From the NCBI RefSeq assembly GCF_003315035.1, contig NZ_QNRE01000004.1, positions 248,001 to 312,000 of the forward strand: a stretch of 64,000 bases of DNA, in the 5' to 3' direction. Below are positions 27,849 to 37,095 of this stretch, in pieces. This stretch comes from Nocardia puris. GTDB lineage: Bacteria; Actinomycetota; Actinomycetes; Mycobacteriales; Mycobacteriaceae. The translations under genes were made by a program, and so were the position numbers. The first letter of the stretch is position 1; each line of letters begins with the position of its first letter. Under the pieces are notes generated by a model. That model was given only the letters and a program-made list of their open reading frames with translations. It was not told the DNA's origin and made no database searches.

Positions 27849-28250
27849 GGTGCGCGCGCAAGCCGATCACGTCGAGTCCGCCGGGAGTACTCCGCGCACC
27901 GCCGCACCCGCCCGACCGCGCCGAGTCCACTCCGCGCTTCGATGTTGCGAGTGCGGGCTGGGCGCGACCTGGGCCGAGGAGACAATTGACCCCGGGCGCA
28001 CGCACCGAGCGGTCTACGCGACCCGCCCGTGGGGCTGTCCACCGGGATACTCTCGCGCCGCGCGGTAACCCTGCCGCGCGATCCCGACCGCGCACAGGCA
28101 GGTTCGACAATCGGCTCGCACGAGCGACCGTGCGGTGCGACGCCGCGCGCGAAGCGGTCGGTACCGGCGTAGCCCCGGCCGGGCGGGTCGTTCGTCGATC
28201 GCGGCCCGTCCGTCCGATGATGGGGGGATGGTCAGACGATCGGCCGCGCC
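27849..28250. other. Intergenic region after the polyketide operon
   Basis: About 400 bp of G/C-rich DNA between the FAAL gene and the antiporter gene. The reading frames are short and lack ribosome sites. No convincing gene or terminator was found; the promoter of the antiporter should lie near the right end. Confidence 0.5.
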
Positions 28251-29393
28251 ATGACGTTCTCGATGCTCGCGCTGGTGGTGGTGCTCGGGTTGTGCGGGCC
28301 GCTGCTCGCGCTGCGGCGGAGCTGGCATGTGCCGGTAATCCTCGGGGAGTTGGCGGCGGGAGCGGTGTTCGGGGCGACGGGTTTCGGGGTGCTGGACGCG
28401 AGCGATCCGGTCTTCACGTTTCTCGCGGATCTGGGGTTCGCGCTGGTGATGTTCGTGGCGGGCACGCATGTGCCGGTGCGCGATCCGCTGGTGCGCACGG
28501 CGCTGGGTGTGGGAGCACTGCGGGCGGTAGTGGTCGGAGTTCTCGCGGGCGCACTGGGTTTCGGGATCGCGGCGTGGTTCGAGACCGGGCACGGGGCGAT
28601 CTACGCGGTGCTGATCGCATCCTCGTCCGCGGCGCTGGTGCTGCCGATCATCGACTCGACCGGCTTGAGCGGTAAGCCGGTGCTAGCGCTGACGGCACAA
28701 GTCGCGATCGCCGACACGGCCGCCGTGGTGGCGCTGCCCCTGGTGATCGATCCCGGCAACGCGGGCCGGGCGGCGCTCGGTGCCGTCGCGGTGGCGGCGT
28801 GCGCGGTGGGGCTGTTCCTGGCGCTGCGCGCGGTGGAACGGTCGGGTGTGCGCAAACGGGTGCACCGGATCTCGGAGGACCGGCTGTTCGCGTTCGAACT
28901 CCGCGTCAGCCTGGCGCTGCTGTTCGCCCTGTGCGCGGTCGCCACCCAGACGCACGTGTCGATCATGTTGGCGGGCTTCGCCGCCGGGCTCGCGGTGGCG
29001 GCGGTCGGGGAGCCGCGCCGGGTCGCGCGCCAGCTCTTCGCCATCAGCGACGGCTTCCTCGCCCCACTGTTCTTCGTCTGGCTCGGCGCCCGCCTGAACC
29101 TGCGCGAATTCGGCGAACACCCCCGCCTGATCCTGCTGGGCGTCGCCCTCGGCGCAGCCGCGATCCTCGCCCACATCGCCCTGCGCCTGCTCGGCCAACC
29201 CGTCGGCTACGCCGCCCTCGCGGCCGCCCAGATCGGCGTCCCCGTCGCCGCCGTCACCGTGGGCACCCAACTCCACGTCCTACTCCCCGGCGAATCCTCC
29301 GCCCTCATGCTCGGCGCCCTCATCACGGTCGCCGCCTCCGCCCTGGCGGCCTCCCACCTCGCCCGTCAACCAAACTCCCACAGCACCAACTGA
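28251..29393 (+). CDS. CPA2-type cation/proton antiporter
   Basis: A 380-aa membrane protein of about 11-12 hydrophobic segments spread over the whole length, matching the Na_H_Exchanger (CPA2) family without its C-terminal nucleotide-binding part. Typical stretches are VPVILGELAAGAVFGATGFGVL near the N-terminus, a central IADTAAVVALPLV where the acidic ion-binding residue is expected, and FLAPLFFVWLGARLNL. It exchanges a monovalent cation for protons across the plasma membrane. The ATG at 28251 has a poor ribosome site. It may be independent of the PKS operon; the 400-bp gap argues against co-transcription. Confidence 0.82.
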   Translation: MTFSMLALVVVLGLCGPLLALRRSWHVPVILGELAAGAVFGATGFGVLDASDPVFTFLADLGFALVMFVAGTHVPVRDPLVRTALGVGALRAVVVGVLAGALGFGIAAWFETGHGAIYAVLIASSSAALVLPIIDSTGLSGKPVLALTAQVAIADTAAVVALPLVIDPGNAGRAALGAVAVAACAVGLFLALRAVERSGVRKRVHRISEDRLFAFELRVSLALLFALCAVATQTHVSIMLAGFAAGLAVAAVGEPRRVARQLFAISDGFLAPLFFVWLGARLNLREFGEHPRLILLGVALGAAAILAHIALRLLGQPVGYAALAAAQIGVPVAAVTVGTQLHVLLPGESSALMLGALITVAASALAASHLARQPNSHSTN

Positions 29394-29443
29394 TTCCGAA
29401 CCTGCGAGTATGAATACTCAAGAACCAGCGTAGGAACCATCTC

Positions 29444-30317
29444 GGCTAAGGGATGTTCTGTAAGCCGTTGATCAGCAATGGGTATCGTGTCACCGGTTGC
29501 GATCTCGGCATCTGACCCGCTGATGGTGGAGCTGTTCTCCGGGCTGCGGCCGGCCACGTTCGCTCGCCTGATCATCCGGCTGCAGCGTGAGGGCGCTGAC
29601 CGGCCGTTACGCGGCCGGCCGTGGGGTTTGTGTTTCGAGGACCGGGTGCTGCTGGTGTCCACCTACTGGCGGACCAACCTCACGATGCGTCAGCTCGCGG
29701 CGCTGTTCGGGGTCTCGAAATCGGCCGCGGCCCGAGTGATCGAGGACCTCGGGTCAGCGTTGGCGTTACGGCCCCGCACCCGGTTCCCGCGTGGCTCCGT
29801 GCTGATCGTCGACGGGATCTTAGTCCCGACCCGAGATCACAAGGTCGCCGCGCAGAGTAAGAACTACCGGTACTCGACCAATCACCAGGTCGTGATCGAC
29901 ACCGACACGGAACTGGTCGTTGCATTGGGAAAGCCGTTGCCGGACAACCGCAACGACTGCCGAGCCCGGACCGAATCCGGAGCCGCCCACACCTGCCGCA
30001 ACGCGATGGTGATCGCTGACGGCGGCTACCAGGGCACCGGTCTGATCATCCCGCACGGACAGTCACCCGGTGTCGAGCTGCCGGAAGGGAAACAGGCTCA
30101 CAACAAGTCACACCGCAAGGTCCGTGCTCGCATCGAGCATGCCTTCGCCCTGATGAAAACCTGGAAGATCCTGCGTGACTGCCGTCTCCGCGGTGAAGGG
30201 GTTGCGGTCGCGATGGCTGGGGGTGGCGAGGCTGGCCAACCTCGCCCACGCTCACTGATTCCTGGCCGGTGGACCGGTCACCGTCACCGCGTCAGACCTA
30301 CGGGACACTCCTTAGCC
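29444..30317 (+). mobile_element. IS5-family insertion sequence with imperfect terminal inverted repeats
   Basis: The left end GGCTAAGGGATGTTCTGTAAG (29444-29464; the final G is outside the 20 used for matching) and the reverse complement of 30297-30317 agree at about 16 of 21 positions, giving an 874-bp element. TC lies directly outside both ends (29442-29443 and 30318-30319), consistent with a two-base target duplication, though two bases are weak evidence. It carries one transposase gene and lies beside another IS relic and an AT-rich operon, marking this as an accessory segment. Confidence 0.75.
29478..30258 (+). pseudogene. IS5-type DDE transposase, frameshifted near its C-terminus
   Basis: ATG 29478 opens a protein with an N-terminal helix-turn-helix (LTMRQLAALFGVSKSAAARVIEDL) and a DDE_Tnp_4 core: Asp in IVDGILVPT, Asp in IADGGYQGTG and Glu in RARIEHAFALMKTWK. 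After CRLRGEGVAVAM one surplus base near 30214 shifts the frame. Skipping it restores the usual ending LGVARLANLAHAH and a stop at 30258. As written, the frame runs on to 30344, past the element's end. The catalytic triad precedes the shift, so residual activity is possible. Confidence 0.75.
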
Positions 30318-30434
30318 TCGCCCAGTCACGGAAATAGGGCCTGACCTGCAATTGATATGGCGAAAGATGCTCTGACCTGCGGTAATTCGACTTGCGACAG
30401 TTTGAATTTCTCAAGGGTCTGGAGCACCCTTCTG

Positions 30435-31823
30435 GTGAGTGAGTCTATATCGCCGTATCCGCGGCCGGTCATCGATGGTCACGGCACCGGTGTCGTGTCA
30501 CACGCCGGTGCGGTCCCGCTGCTGCGGGCAGCCGAGAAAGCCCGGTTGACCAGCGAGTTGTCCGAACAGCTGAAGTCGTGGCGTAAGCCGTTGGCCAGCC
30601 ACGATCCCGGCAAGATCATCCTCGATCTGGGGGGGTTGCGCTCGCGATCGGTGGTGACTGCGCTGCGGACCTGGCGTTGCTGCGTGCCGAACCGGGTGTC
30701 TTCGGTTCGGTCGCCTCGGATCCGACGGTATCGAGGCTGATCACCGTTCTCGCTACCGATGCGCCGAAAGCGCTGTCGGCAATCAGTTTTCGCTCGGGCG
30801 CACGCTCGAGCACGAGCATGGAAACCTGCCGGGCCCAACGCTGTTGATCACCAGGTGAGCAACGACGATCCGGTGATCATCGATCTCGATGCCAGCCTCA
30901 CCGACGCCCACTCCGAAAAACAGCATGCGGCACTAAAATTCAAGCATGGGTTCGGTTTTCACTCGTTGTGGTCGTTCATCGACCACGGGCCCGGCGGTGC
31001 CGGTGAGCCCGCGGCGGTGATGCTGCGACCGGGCAACGCCGGCTCCAACACTGCTGCTGACCACAAACAGATCCTGGCCGATGCCTGGCCCAGCTGCCGG
31101 GGCAACGGTCGTGGCGGTTTGGTCGGAAAGTGTTGGTCCGCACCGATTCCAGCGGCGGAACCCATGAGTTCCTCGACTACTGCCGCCGGCGCCGACTGGG
31201 GTACTCGATCGGGTTCACCCTCACCGACGACATCGTCACCACGATGGACACCCACCTGTGCGATCGGGATTGGAACCCGGCCTACGACTCCGAAGGACAG
31301 GTCCGGCCCGGTGCTTGGGACGTCGAGGTCACTGGCATCACCGACCTGTCCGGGTGGCCGCCCGGGATGCGGTTGTTGGTGCGTAAAGAACGCCCGCATC
31401 CGGGTGCGCAGTTGCGGTTCACCGACCGTGACGGGCTGCGGTTGACCGCGTTTCGTCACCAACACCAGCCGAGGTCAGGTGCCCGATCTCGAGTTGCGTC
31501 ACCGCCGTCGCGCGCGCTGCGAGGACCGCATCCGAAATGCGAAAGACACTGGGCTACGTAATCTTCCGTTCCATTCCTTCGACGCGAATCGGATCTGGTT
31601 GGCCGTGGTCGCGCTCGCGATGGACCCGACGGCGTGGATGCAAACCCTGGCCCTAAACGACCACGACGCGCGGCGTTGGGAACCGAGAACACTGCGCTTG
31701 CGGTTGCTATTTGCGGCCGGTCGGATTGCCCGTCACGCCCGCAGAACCCGGCTCCACCTGACCAGACACGGGCCATGGACTGAACTACTCACCACCGCAG
31801 CAGCACGCCTACAACCTGGCTGA
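30435..31823 (+). pseudogene. IS1380-family transposase relic with four frameshifts
   Basis: Joined across frames, the sequence reads as a full IS1380 transposase: GAVPLLRAAEKARLTSEL, DPGKIILDL, LALLRAEPGVFGSVASDPTVS, NDDPVIIDLDASLTDAHSEKQ, KFKHGFGFHSLWSFIDH, RTDSSGGTHEFLDYC, RKERPHPGAQLRFTDRDG, PDLELRHRRRARCEDRIRNAKDTGL and a C-terminal RLRLLFAAGRIARHARR. Frame changes lie near 30630 (a G-run), 30780, 31115 and 31461 (an extra T). GTG 30435 is the likely start. Terminal repeats are not clear, so element ends are undefined; the left flank abuts the IS5 element at 30317. The gene is dead. Confidence 0.82.
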
Positions 31824-31996
31824 CCAGGAAAATCACTGTCCCTACTTCTCAGAAATCGACCGTTCCGGGCTTGTGGAGCCCCGGAAGCCAGCCCGCTGCG
31901 CGGGCCGTCTGCCGCACCCATGACCGGGGAAACTACGATCGAAATGCCGATATGAGACCGCTCAGGCCAGCACGTCAGCCCCGCGAAAGATCAAGG

Positions 31997-32560
31997 CTAG
32001 CGCGTGCCGTCGATCAACGTCCGCGTCATCTCGATGAGAAACTGGGCAGCTTCGTCGATTTGCTCGTCGGTCAAGTCCAAAGGGCCGTCCGCTGTCGGCA
32101 CTTCTGAACTCCGAATCTCAAGACGAGCATTCCAATCCTCGATTCGAGTTGCCAATTTCACCCTCGACCACACATACTCCGGATGCGCTCGCTCATCGAG
32201 TACCCAAACCGGGACATCCCAATTCAGCCGTCTTTCGAAGCCCGTCACGCCCTCAGTCGGATCAGTATCGTTCGGCACGCTCCGCGATTCCCATCGTCCT
32301 ACATCCTTCTGATCTCGGGCGATCTTGCAAATTCCGCCGTCTGACAAGGCTGCATCGAGGGGGTTCACGGGGACCGCCTGCACGTCGATCGCCTGTAGTT
32401 CACCCGTGAAGAACGCCAACAGTGAGTCACACAGCTGAGCTTGCGTTATCCCTGTCGGGATCTCGGGGGGTACCTGCACCGCAGTCGGAGTAGTCGTCGA
32501 GCACCCTGCAACTGAGATCAGAAGCCCCACCGCAGCAACCGCGAACACCTTACTTCTCAC
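31997..32560 (-). CDS. Putative lipoprotein (DUF3558-like), last gene of the AT-rich operon
   Basis: A 187-aa protein with a clear lipoprotein signal: MRSKVFAVAAVGLLISVAGC, lipobox Cys at residue 20. The mature part has two further cysteines (QLCDSLL and GGICKI), a Trp-rich strand region (RRLNWDVPVWVLDE) and a C-terminal helix. This looks like the DUF3558 lipoproteins common in Nocardia, but I hold that only loosely. The GTG start overlaps the upstream gene's TGA (GTGA, four bases). It would sit on the outer face of the plasma membrane and may assist the secreted proteins encoded upstream. A GCCCGC/GCGGGC hairpin at 31891-31905 could end the operon. Confidence 0.65.
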   Translation of the reverse strand: MRSKVFAVAAVGLLISVAGCSTTTPTAVQVPPEIPTGITQAQLCDSLLAFFTGELQAIDVQAVPVNPLDAALSDGGICKIARDQKDVGRWESRSVPNDTDPTEGVTGFERRLNWDVPVWVLDERAHPEYVWSRVKLATRIEDWNARLEIRSSEVPTADGPLDLTDEQIDEAAQFLIEMTRTLIDGTR

Positions 32561-33459
32561 TCTGCTGCCACCTTCGTATTTCCCGGCTCCCAGTCCGACT
32601 TGTCACCGTCACCGGCAGAACCGTCACCGATAGCCGTCCGAATCCCATCAACACCTTGACCGTACGATGCCTTTACGCCGGTCGGCCACTTATTGTTCGG
32701 TATTCCGGCTTGAATAGATAGAGTCTGTGCGATAATATTTCCTTCGATAATGTTTTCCAGAGCACTTTCAGCCATCGACACAACAGTGCCGAGGATTAAT
32801 TGCCGTGACGCCTGTACCGCTGTCAGAAGGTCCGTTTGTGCCGTTATAGGACCAAAAGGAAGATCGAACGATGAGGACACAAAGCTACCAGTAACCTCGA
32901 TGACCTTCGCAATCAGTTCCTGAGTTCTCGTGGCCAGCTCACCGTAGAGTTCCAACTCCTCCGTCGCCACTGACTCCAGACTTTTCGCCACATCTTCGCA
33001 GACGGCAGGCAAGGACACTAGTGCAGCCTTCTGCCTCGTTCGCATCTCAATATATCTATGCGCAGCGTCCCCCTCCCACTCAGAACTCAGATTCGTCTCA
33101 TCAAAGTCGTGCTCGGCAGCCTGAATATCCCCCTTTACATTTCGCCATTCATTCGCGATCCGGACGAGTTCAACAGGAACTTCCAGTTCTGGATTCAGTT
33201 CATCCAGCTTGTTCCACGAATCCCTGATAGCTTCGTTTATCTTGTCCCGATTCGCCCATATTTCATCGATAATCTGCGTTTCATTAGATACGATGGGACC
33301 AGGGTTACCCTGAGCTAGCGCTGCGAAACCGCCCGTTCGAACTGCCTTTACAACGTGTCCACTGAAGCTATCCACCTTTTCGGGAAGATCACGGATTGCG
33401 TCAGTATTCGAACGAATGAAATCGATCTGGGCCTTGAGCTGACTGCTTACGTCTGTCAC
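32557..33459 (-). CDS. WXG-motif helical protein, probable type VII secretion-associated
   Basis: A 300-aa mostly helical protein. It has a WxG motif at Trp128-Glu-Gly130 (SEWEGDAAHRY) between long helices, as in the PPE/WXG100 helical-hairpin group, and an alpha-helical C-terminal half. No signal peptide is seen. The GTG start overlaps the previous stop as GTGA, and its own stop overlaps the lipoprotein start in the same way. Codon use is clearly more A/T-rich than in the flanking backbone, which suggests recent transfer. I infer an ESX-secreted partner for the small EspC-like protein; no specific function is known. Confidence 0.6.
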   Translation of the reverse strand: MTDVSSQLKAQIDFIRSNTDAIRDLPEKVDSFSGHVVKAVRTGGFAALAQGNPGPIVSNETQIIDEIWANRDKINEAIRDSWNKLDELNPELEVPVELVRIANEWRNVKGDIQAAEHDFDETNLSSEWEGDAAHRYIEMRTRQKAALVSLPAVCEDVAKSLESVATEELELYGELATRTQELIAKVIEVTGSFVSSSFDLPFGPITAQTDLLTAVQASRQLILGTVVSMAESALENIIEGNIIAQTLSIQAGIPNNKWPTGVKASYGQGVDGIRTAIGDGSAGDGDKSDWEPGNTKVAAE

Positions 33460-33767
33460 AACTCATTCTCCAGTCGCTTTATCTCGTCGCGCCGTGACTC
33501 GTCCTCCGACACATATTGCTCAAGCGCCTCACCCAACACGGCGGAGATATCTCTGAAGACAGTTGCACCTTCGCGCAGCCTGTCATGGAAGTAGGGGGCG
33601 GCTGGCGCATACTTGTCCAGCATCGGACCGAACGTACCCGCCTGTGATTTCGTTATTTCCAGCAGCGACGACCTGTCACTTCCAGCCTGTAGATGATTTG
33701 CCCCCTTCGCCCATCTCGAGACTGCGTGTTCCATTGCCCTAACGGAGAGTCGTATTTTTTCGGACAC
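33456..33767 (-). CDS. EspC-like small type VII secretion substrate
   Basis: A 103-aa helical protein of the size and pattern of EspC/WXG-like excreted proteins: an N-terminal amphipathic helix, a turn region around GTFGPMLDKYAPAAPYF, a second helix, and a C-terminal YxxxD signal (Tyr85-Val-Ser-Glu-Asp89) followed by a charged tail. YxxxD/E is the general secretion signal of ESX systems. GTG 33767 lies two bases after the upstream gene's TAG, with AGAGG before it. No ESX ATPase or core gene is in the window, so export would need a system encoded elsewhere. Confidence 0.65.
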   Translation of the reverse strand: MSEKIRLSVRAMEHAVSRWAKGANHLQAGSDRSSLLEITKSQAGTFGPMLDKYAPAAPYFHDRLREGATVFRDISAVLGEALEQYVSEDESRRDEIKRLENEL

Positions 33768-33769
33768 CT

Positions 33770-34534
33770 CTACCTCAGCCTCTCGTTCAGCAGCCGTTGC
33801 CTGTGCCCACGAAGGTGGTACTCGAGATCTTCGTCAGAATACCTAGAGAAGTCCATCTTCACTATGAATTTCGGGCGTAGCGATCGAATTACATCTGAGC
33901 AATACAGAATCTCGCCGACCAGTTGATCGGTATGCGCCGACGCCACCCAGTCGCTCCGCACTGAAATAGATTTAATATACTGTCGATCGGCGTTCAACAC
34001 GACCGCATGCTGACCATCGATCTCGACACGACCACCGACCTGGTGACGAACTCCGTTTATCATGCCACTGGCGGCGTCTTGATACTGTTCCCAACTCTGC
34101 GTCTCGAGCAAAACCATCAGCCTTGTTCGATGGTCCGGAACTGCTGTATTCGATACTTCTTGAGGCGACGGCCACCGACTGCCCGAGTAGACTTTTCTGA
34201 GCCGCTCAACAACAGCACCCCTATAACCCGCCATGAGTTCGTCACCGACTTCGTATGGGGCGACGTAACGACTCCACGCGGGATTCAGGTGTATGTGTGC
34301 AGGAAGGAAGCCGCCATCGAGTTCCATTGATACCATGGATGATCCGCAGCGCTCCGCGCCCGATGCGCGATCTGAACTCAAATCCTGCGAGACCAGAGGT
34401 TGCGCAGCCGGAGGCGAGGTAATCACCGCAGGCTGGGCGATCGGTACGGAAGGATTTGGCCTCCTGACAATCGGCTCATCGTCCCAGAACTCGTCGGGGT
34501 CGTCGTAGTGGTTGTAGTGGCCTTGGACAGCCAT
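33770..34534 (-). CDS. Uncharacterised protein heading the AT-rich operon (possibly YbaB-like C-terminus)
   Basis: A 254-aa cytosolic protein with an acidic, aromatic N-terminus (HYNHYDDPDEFWDDEP), a Pro/Ser-rich linker to about residue 55, and a folded part with two regions: SMELDGGFLPAHIHLNPAWSRY, loosely resembling YbaB/EbfC proteins often found in nocardial ESX-related clusters, and a later domain with VEIDGQHAVVLNADRQYIKSI. ATG 34534 is favoured by AGGAG five bases upstream. It is first in a four-gene operon ending at 31997. I do not assign a function. Confidence 0.6.
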   Translation of the reverse strand: MAVQGHYNHYDDPDEFWDDEPIVRRPNPSVPIAQPAVITSPPAAQPLVSQDLSSDRASGAERCGSSMVSMELDGGFLPAHIHLNPAWSRYVAPYEVGDELMAGYRGAVVERLRKVYSGSRWPSPQEVSNTAVPDHRTRLMVLLETQSWEQYQDAASGMINGVRHQVGGRVEIDGQHAVVLNADRQYIKSISVRSDWVASAHTDQLVGEILYCSDVIRSLRPKFIVKMDFSRYSDEDLEYHLRGHRQRLLNERLR

Positions 34535-34876
34535 CACCACTCCTCGCTACAGCATGAGCTAATTGCCATATCCTGCATCTGGGTTGTTCTTGGACAACGC
34601 ATGAATCCCCCTACACACATAGACTTTTCGTGATCGTCTACCAGATCCCGCGCTGTGTCAACAACGAGTGGAACGGGCCGGGCCCGAGTAGTCGGTCGAC
34701 ACCACGTCCCGTACTTCGTAGGCAGACATGGGCACGTTGGCTCATAGGTCGCCGGGGATCAGGGCCATCTCCGGCGACGACACCTGTAGCGCGCCTCAAC
34801 TCGAGCAAGCTACTTGAACGGCGAGTCCATGGCGTCCCCAGCAGTTCACAAGCTAAACCGGCGACGCGGTAATCAG

Positions 34877-34924
34877 CACGCCCACACGCCCACACGCCCA
34901 CACGCCCACACGCCCACACGCCCA
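34877..34924. repeat. Six perfect copies of an 8-bp tandem repeat
   Basis: CACGCCCA is repeated six times without a mismatch. The unit length is not a multiple of three and no gene spans it. Such arrays vary by slippage and can serve as strain markers. Confidence 0.9.
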
Positions 34925-34979
34925 GGCTACTGCTCCCAGCGAAGTTCGTATGCTGCGATCGCGTCGATTCTCGCGTTGC

Positions 34980-35010
34980 TCGGGGCCGCCGGACGCTCCG
35001 GCGGCCCCGA
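34980..35010 (-). terminator. Strong terminator of the acyl-CoA dehydrogenase gene
   Basis: A 14-bp perfect stem (34980-34993 with 34997-35010; core GGGGCCGCCGGA / TCCGGCGGCCCC) with a three-base loop lies five bases beyond the stop codon at 35015. Confidence 0.85.
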
Positions 35011-35014
35011 TCGT

Positions 35015-36964
35015 TCAGGCGTGCGTCCGCGTCGACGGGAGGAACGGCCGCAGCAGGTTCTCCTCGGTGGACGGCCCGATCTGCCACTCGGCGATCCACG
35101 GCCCGGTGCCCTCGCTGGGGTCGAAGACGCCGTCCTCCAGCCAGGTGTAGCGCCCGTCGAGGACGTTGCGGGTGACGGTGCGGTCCTCGTCGTCGGTGTT
35201 CTCCCACAGCGCGTCGAACAACTGCCGCACCCGGATGCGGGACTGCCGGCAGAACGTGTCGGCCAGCTCGGCCGCCGCGCGCCCTTCCGGCGCGCCGGCG
35301 TCCAGCAGCGCCTTCGCGCGCACGCAGGAGGCCGACATGGCGAACAGCTCCGCGCCGATGTCGACGATGCGGCCCAGGAAGTTCTGCCGGTACTCCAACC
35401 CGGCCTGCCACCGCGCCATGCCGTACATGAGCGAGCGGGCCTGCTTGCGCGACGTGCGCTCGACGAACCGCAGATGCCGTGCCAGCGTGCCGAATTCGCT
35501 GTAGGAGCCGGTCACCGTGCCCGCCCCGACGGCCAGTTGCGGGAACCATTTGGCGTAGAAACCCGTCGCGCCCACGGCGGCCTTGGCCTTGTCCTTCAAC
35601 TCCGCCTTGCGGTCCACCAGTGCACCCGCCGCCGCCATGTGCGCGTCGGCCATCTCGCGCGCGATCAGCAGGCGCATGATCTCGCTCGACCCCTCGAAGA
35701 TGCGGTTGATCCGCAGATCGCGCAGCAGTTGTTCGGCGGCGACCGCGCGTTCCCCGCGCGCCGCGAGCGAGGCGGCGGTCTCGTAGCCGCGCCCACCGCG
35801 GATCTGCACCAGCTCGTCGGCGATCTCGCAGCTCATCTCGCTGGCCCACAGTTTGGCCAGCGCGGCCTCGATGCGGATGTCGTTGCGGTCCTCGTCGCAC
35901 ATGGCCGCGGAGAGGTCCAGAGCCGCTTCCAGCGCGTAGGTGGTGGCGGCGATGAAGGAGATCTTCTCGCCCACCGCGGCGTGCTCGCCGACCGGCCTGC
36001 CCCACTGCACGCGCGCCGCGCACCATTCCCTGGCGATCTTCAGCGACCATTTCGCGGCCGCCGTGCACATCGCCGGGATCGCGAGGCGCCCCGCGTTCAG
36101 CGTGGTCAGCGCGATCTTGAGGCCGTCGCCTTCGCGGCCGATGAGGTTGCGTTTGGGCACCCGCACGTCGTGCAGCCGGGTCACGCCGTTCTCGATGCCG
36201 CGCAGTCCCATGAACGCGTTGCGCCGCTCCACGGTGATGCCCGGCGAATCGGCCTCCACCACGAACGCGGAGATGCCGCCCCGATGGCCCTCGCTCTTGG
36301 GCACCCGCGCCATCACGACCAGCAGTTCGGCCACCACGCCGTTGGTCGTCCACAGTTTCACGCCGTTGAGCAGGTACGCCTCGCCGTCCTCGGTCGGGGT
36401 GGCGGTGCTGGCCATCCGCGCCGGATCGGAGCCGACATCGGGTTCGGTGAGCAGGAACGCGCTCACCGCGCCCGCCGCGCAGCGCGGCAGGAACTCCGCC
36501 TTCTGTTCGGCGGTGCCCGCCAGCTTCAACGGTTCGGGCACGCCGATGGACTGGTGCGCCGAGAGCAGCACACCCAAGCTGGGGTGCGCCGAACCGACGA
36601 GCATCAGCGCGCGGTTGTAGCCGAACTGGGAGAGTCCCTGCCCCCCATGGGATTCGGGGATCTTCAAGCCGAAGCAGCCGAGTTCGGCCAGGCCCTTGAC
36701 GTACTCGTCGGGAATGCGCCCCTGCTCCTCGATCACGCCGCCGTCGATGCTCTCGCAGAACGGGCGCAGCCTGGCGAGGAAGGCCTCGGTGCGCGCGGCG
36801 TCCTCGGGTCCGGGCGTCGGATAGGGGTGGATGAGGTCGAGCCGGAAGCGTCCGAGGAACATCTCTTTGGCGAACGACGGCTTGGCCCAGGTGGTTTCGC
36901 GGGACTCCTCGACCAGTGCCCTGGACTGTTCTTCGGTGGCGTCGACTTTCGCTGTGGTCGCCAT
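35015..36964 (-). CDS. Acyl-CoA dehydrogenase, long form with C-terminal extension
   Basis: A 649-aa FAD flavoprotein of the VLCAD-like class that introduces the alpha,beta double bond in acyl-CoA during beta-oxidation. The N-terminal dehydrogenase domain has FLLTEPDVGSDPARM and LWTTNG (FAD and substrate region). The C-terminal core has GRGYETA and the RDLRINRIFEGSSEIMRL segment typical of acyl-CoA dehydrogenases. A further 170-residue helical extension after about residue 470 matches the long FadE class. ATG 36964 has GAGGAGGA eight bases upstream. It is monocistronic with a strong terminator. Confidence 0.92.
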   Translation of the reverse strand: MATTAKVDATEEQSRALVEESRETTWAKPSFAKEMFLGRFRLDLIHPYPTPGPEDAARTEAFLARLRPFCESIDGGVIEEQGRIPDEYVKGLAELGCFGLKIPESHGGQGLSQFGYNRALMLVGSAHPSLGVLLSAHQSIGVPEPLKLAGTAEQKAEFLPRCAAGAVSAFLLTEPDVGSDPARMASTATPTEDGEAYLLNGVKLWTTNGVVAELLVVMARVPKSEGHRGGISAFVVEADSPGITVERRNAFMGLRGIENGVTRLHDVRVPKRNLIGREGDGLKIALTTLNAGRLAIPAMCTAAAKWSLKIAREWCAARVQWGRPVGEHAAVGEKISFIAATTYALEAALDLSAAMCDEDRNDIRIEAALAKLWASEMSCEIADELVQIRGGRGYETAASLAARGERAVAAEQLLRDLRINRIFEGSSEIMRLLIAREMADAHMAAAGALVDRKAELKDKAKAAVGATGFYAKWFPQLAVGAGTVTGSYSEFGTLARHLRFVERTSRKQARSLMYGMARWQAGLEYRQNFLGRIVDIGAELFAMSASCVRAKALLDAGAPEGRAAAELADTFCRQSRIRVRQLFDALWENTDDEDRTVTRNVLDGRYTWLEDGVFDPSEGTGPWIAEWQIGPSTEENLLRPFLPSTRTHA

Positions 36965-37095
36965 AGCATGTCCTCCTCGGAGGTGATCGGCATCACATTC
37001 GAGTGTAGGAAAGATGGTTACCCGCCGGTAGGAGTTCGGCTGAGGGATTTCTATCGATTTCTAATGATCTTGATAGACAGGAGAATATCGAGCAA

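Larger units (their letters stand above)
34535..35014. other. Intergenic region at the right edge of the accessory segment
   Basis: About 480 bp upstream of the AT-rich operon and downstream of the acyl-CoA dehydrogenase gene. It contains the operon promoter near 34560-34640 (AT-rich), a near-perfect hairpin (GTCGCCGGGGAT 34748-34759 with ATCTCCGGCGAC 34767-34778), an eight-base tandem repeat (34877-34924) and the dehydrogenase terminator. No gene is supported. Confidence 0.6.

Noticed and set aside
30357..30740. A separate 127-aa gene
   Set aside because: Its middle matches the IS1380 transposase N-terminus and its end is frameshifted nonsense.
34877..34924. CRISPR-like array
   Set aside because: The copies are 8 bp with no spacers and no cas genes.
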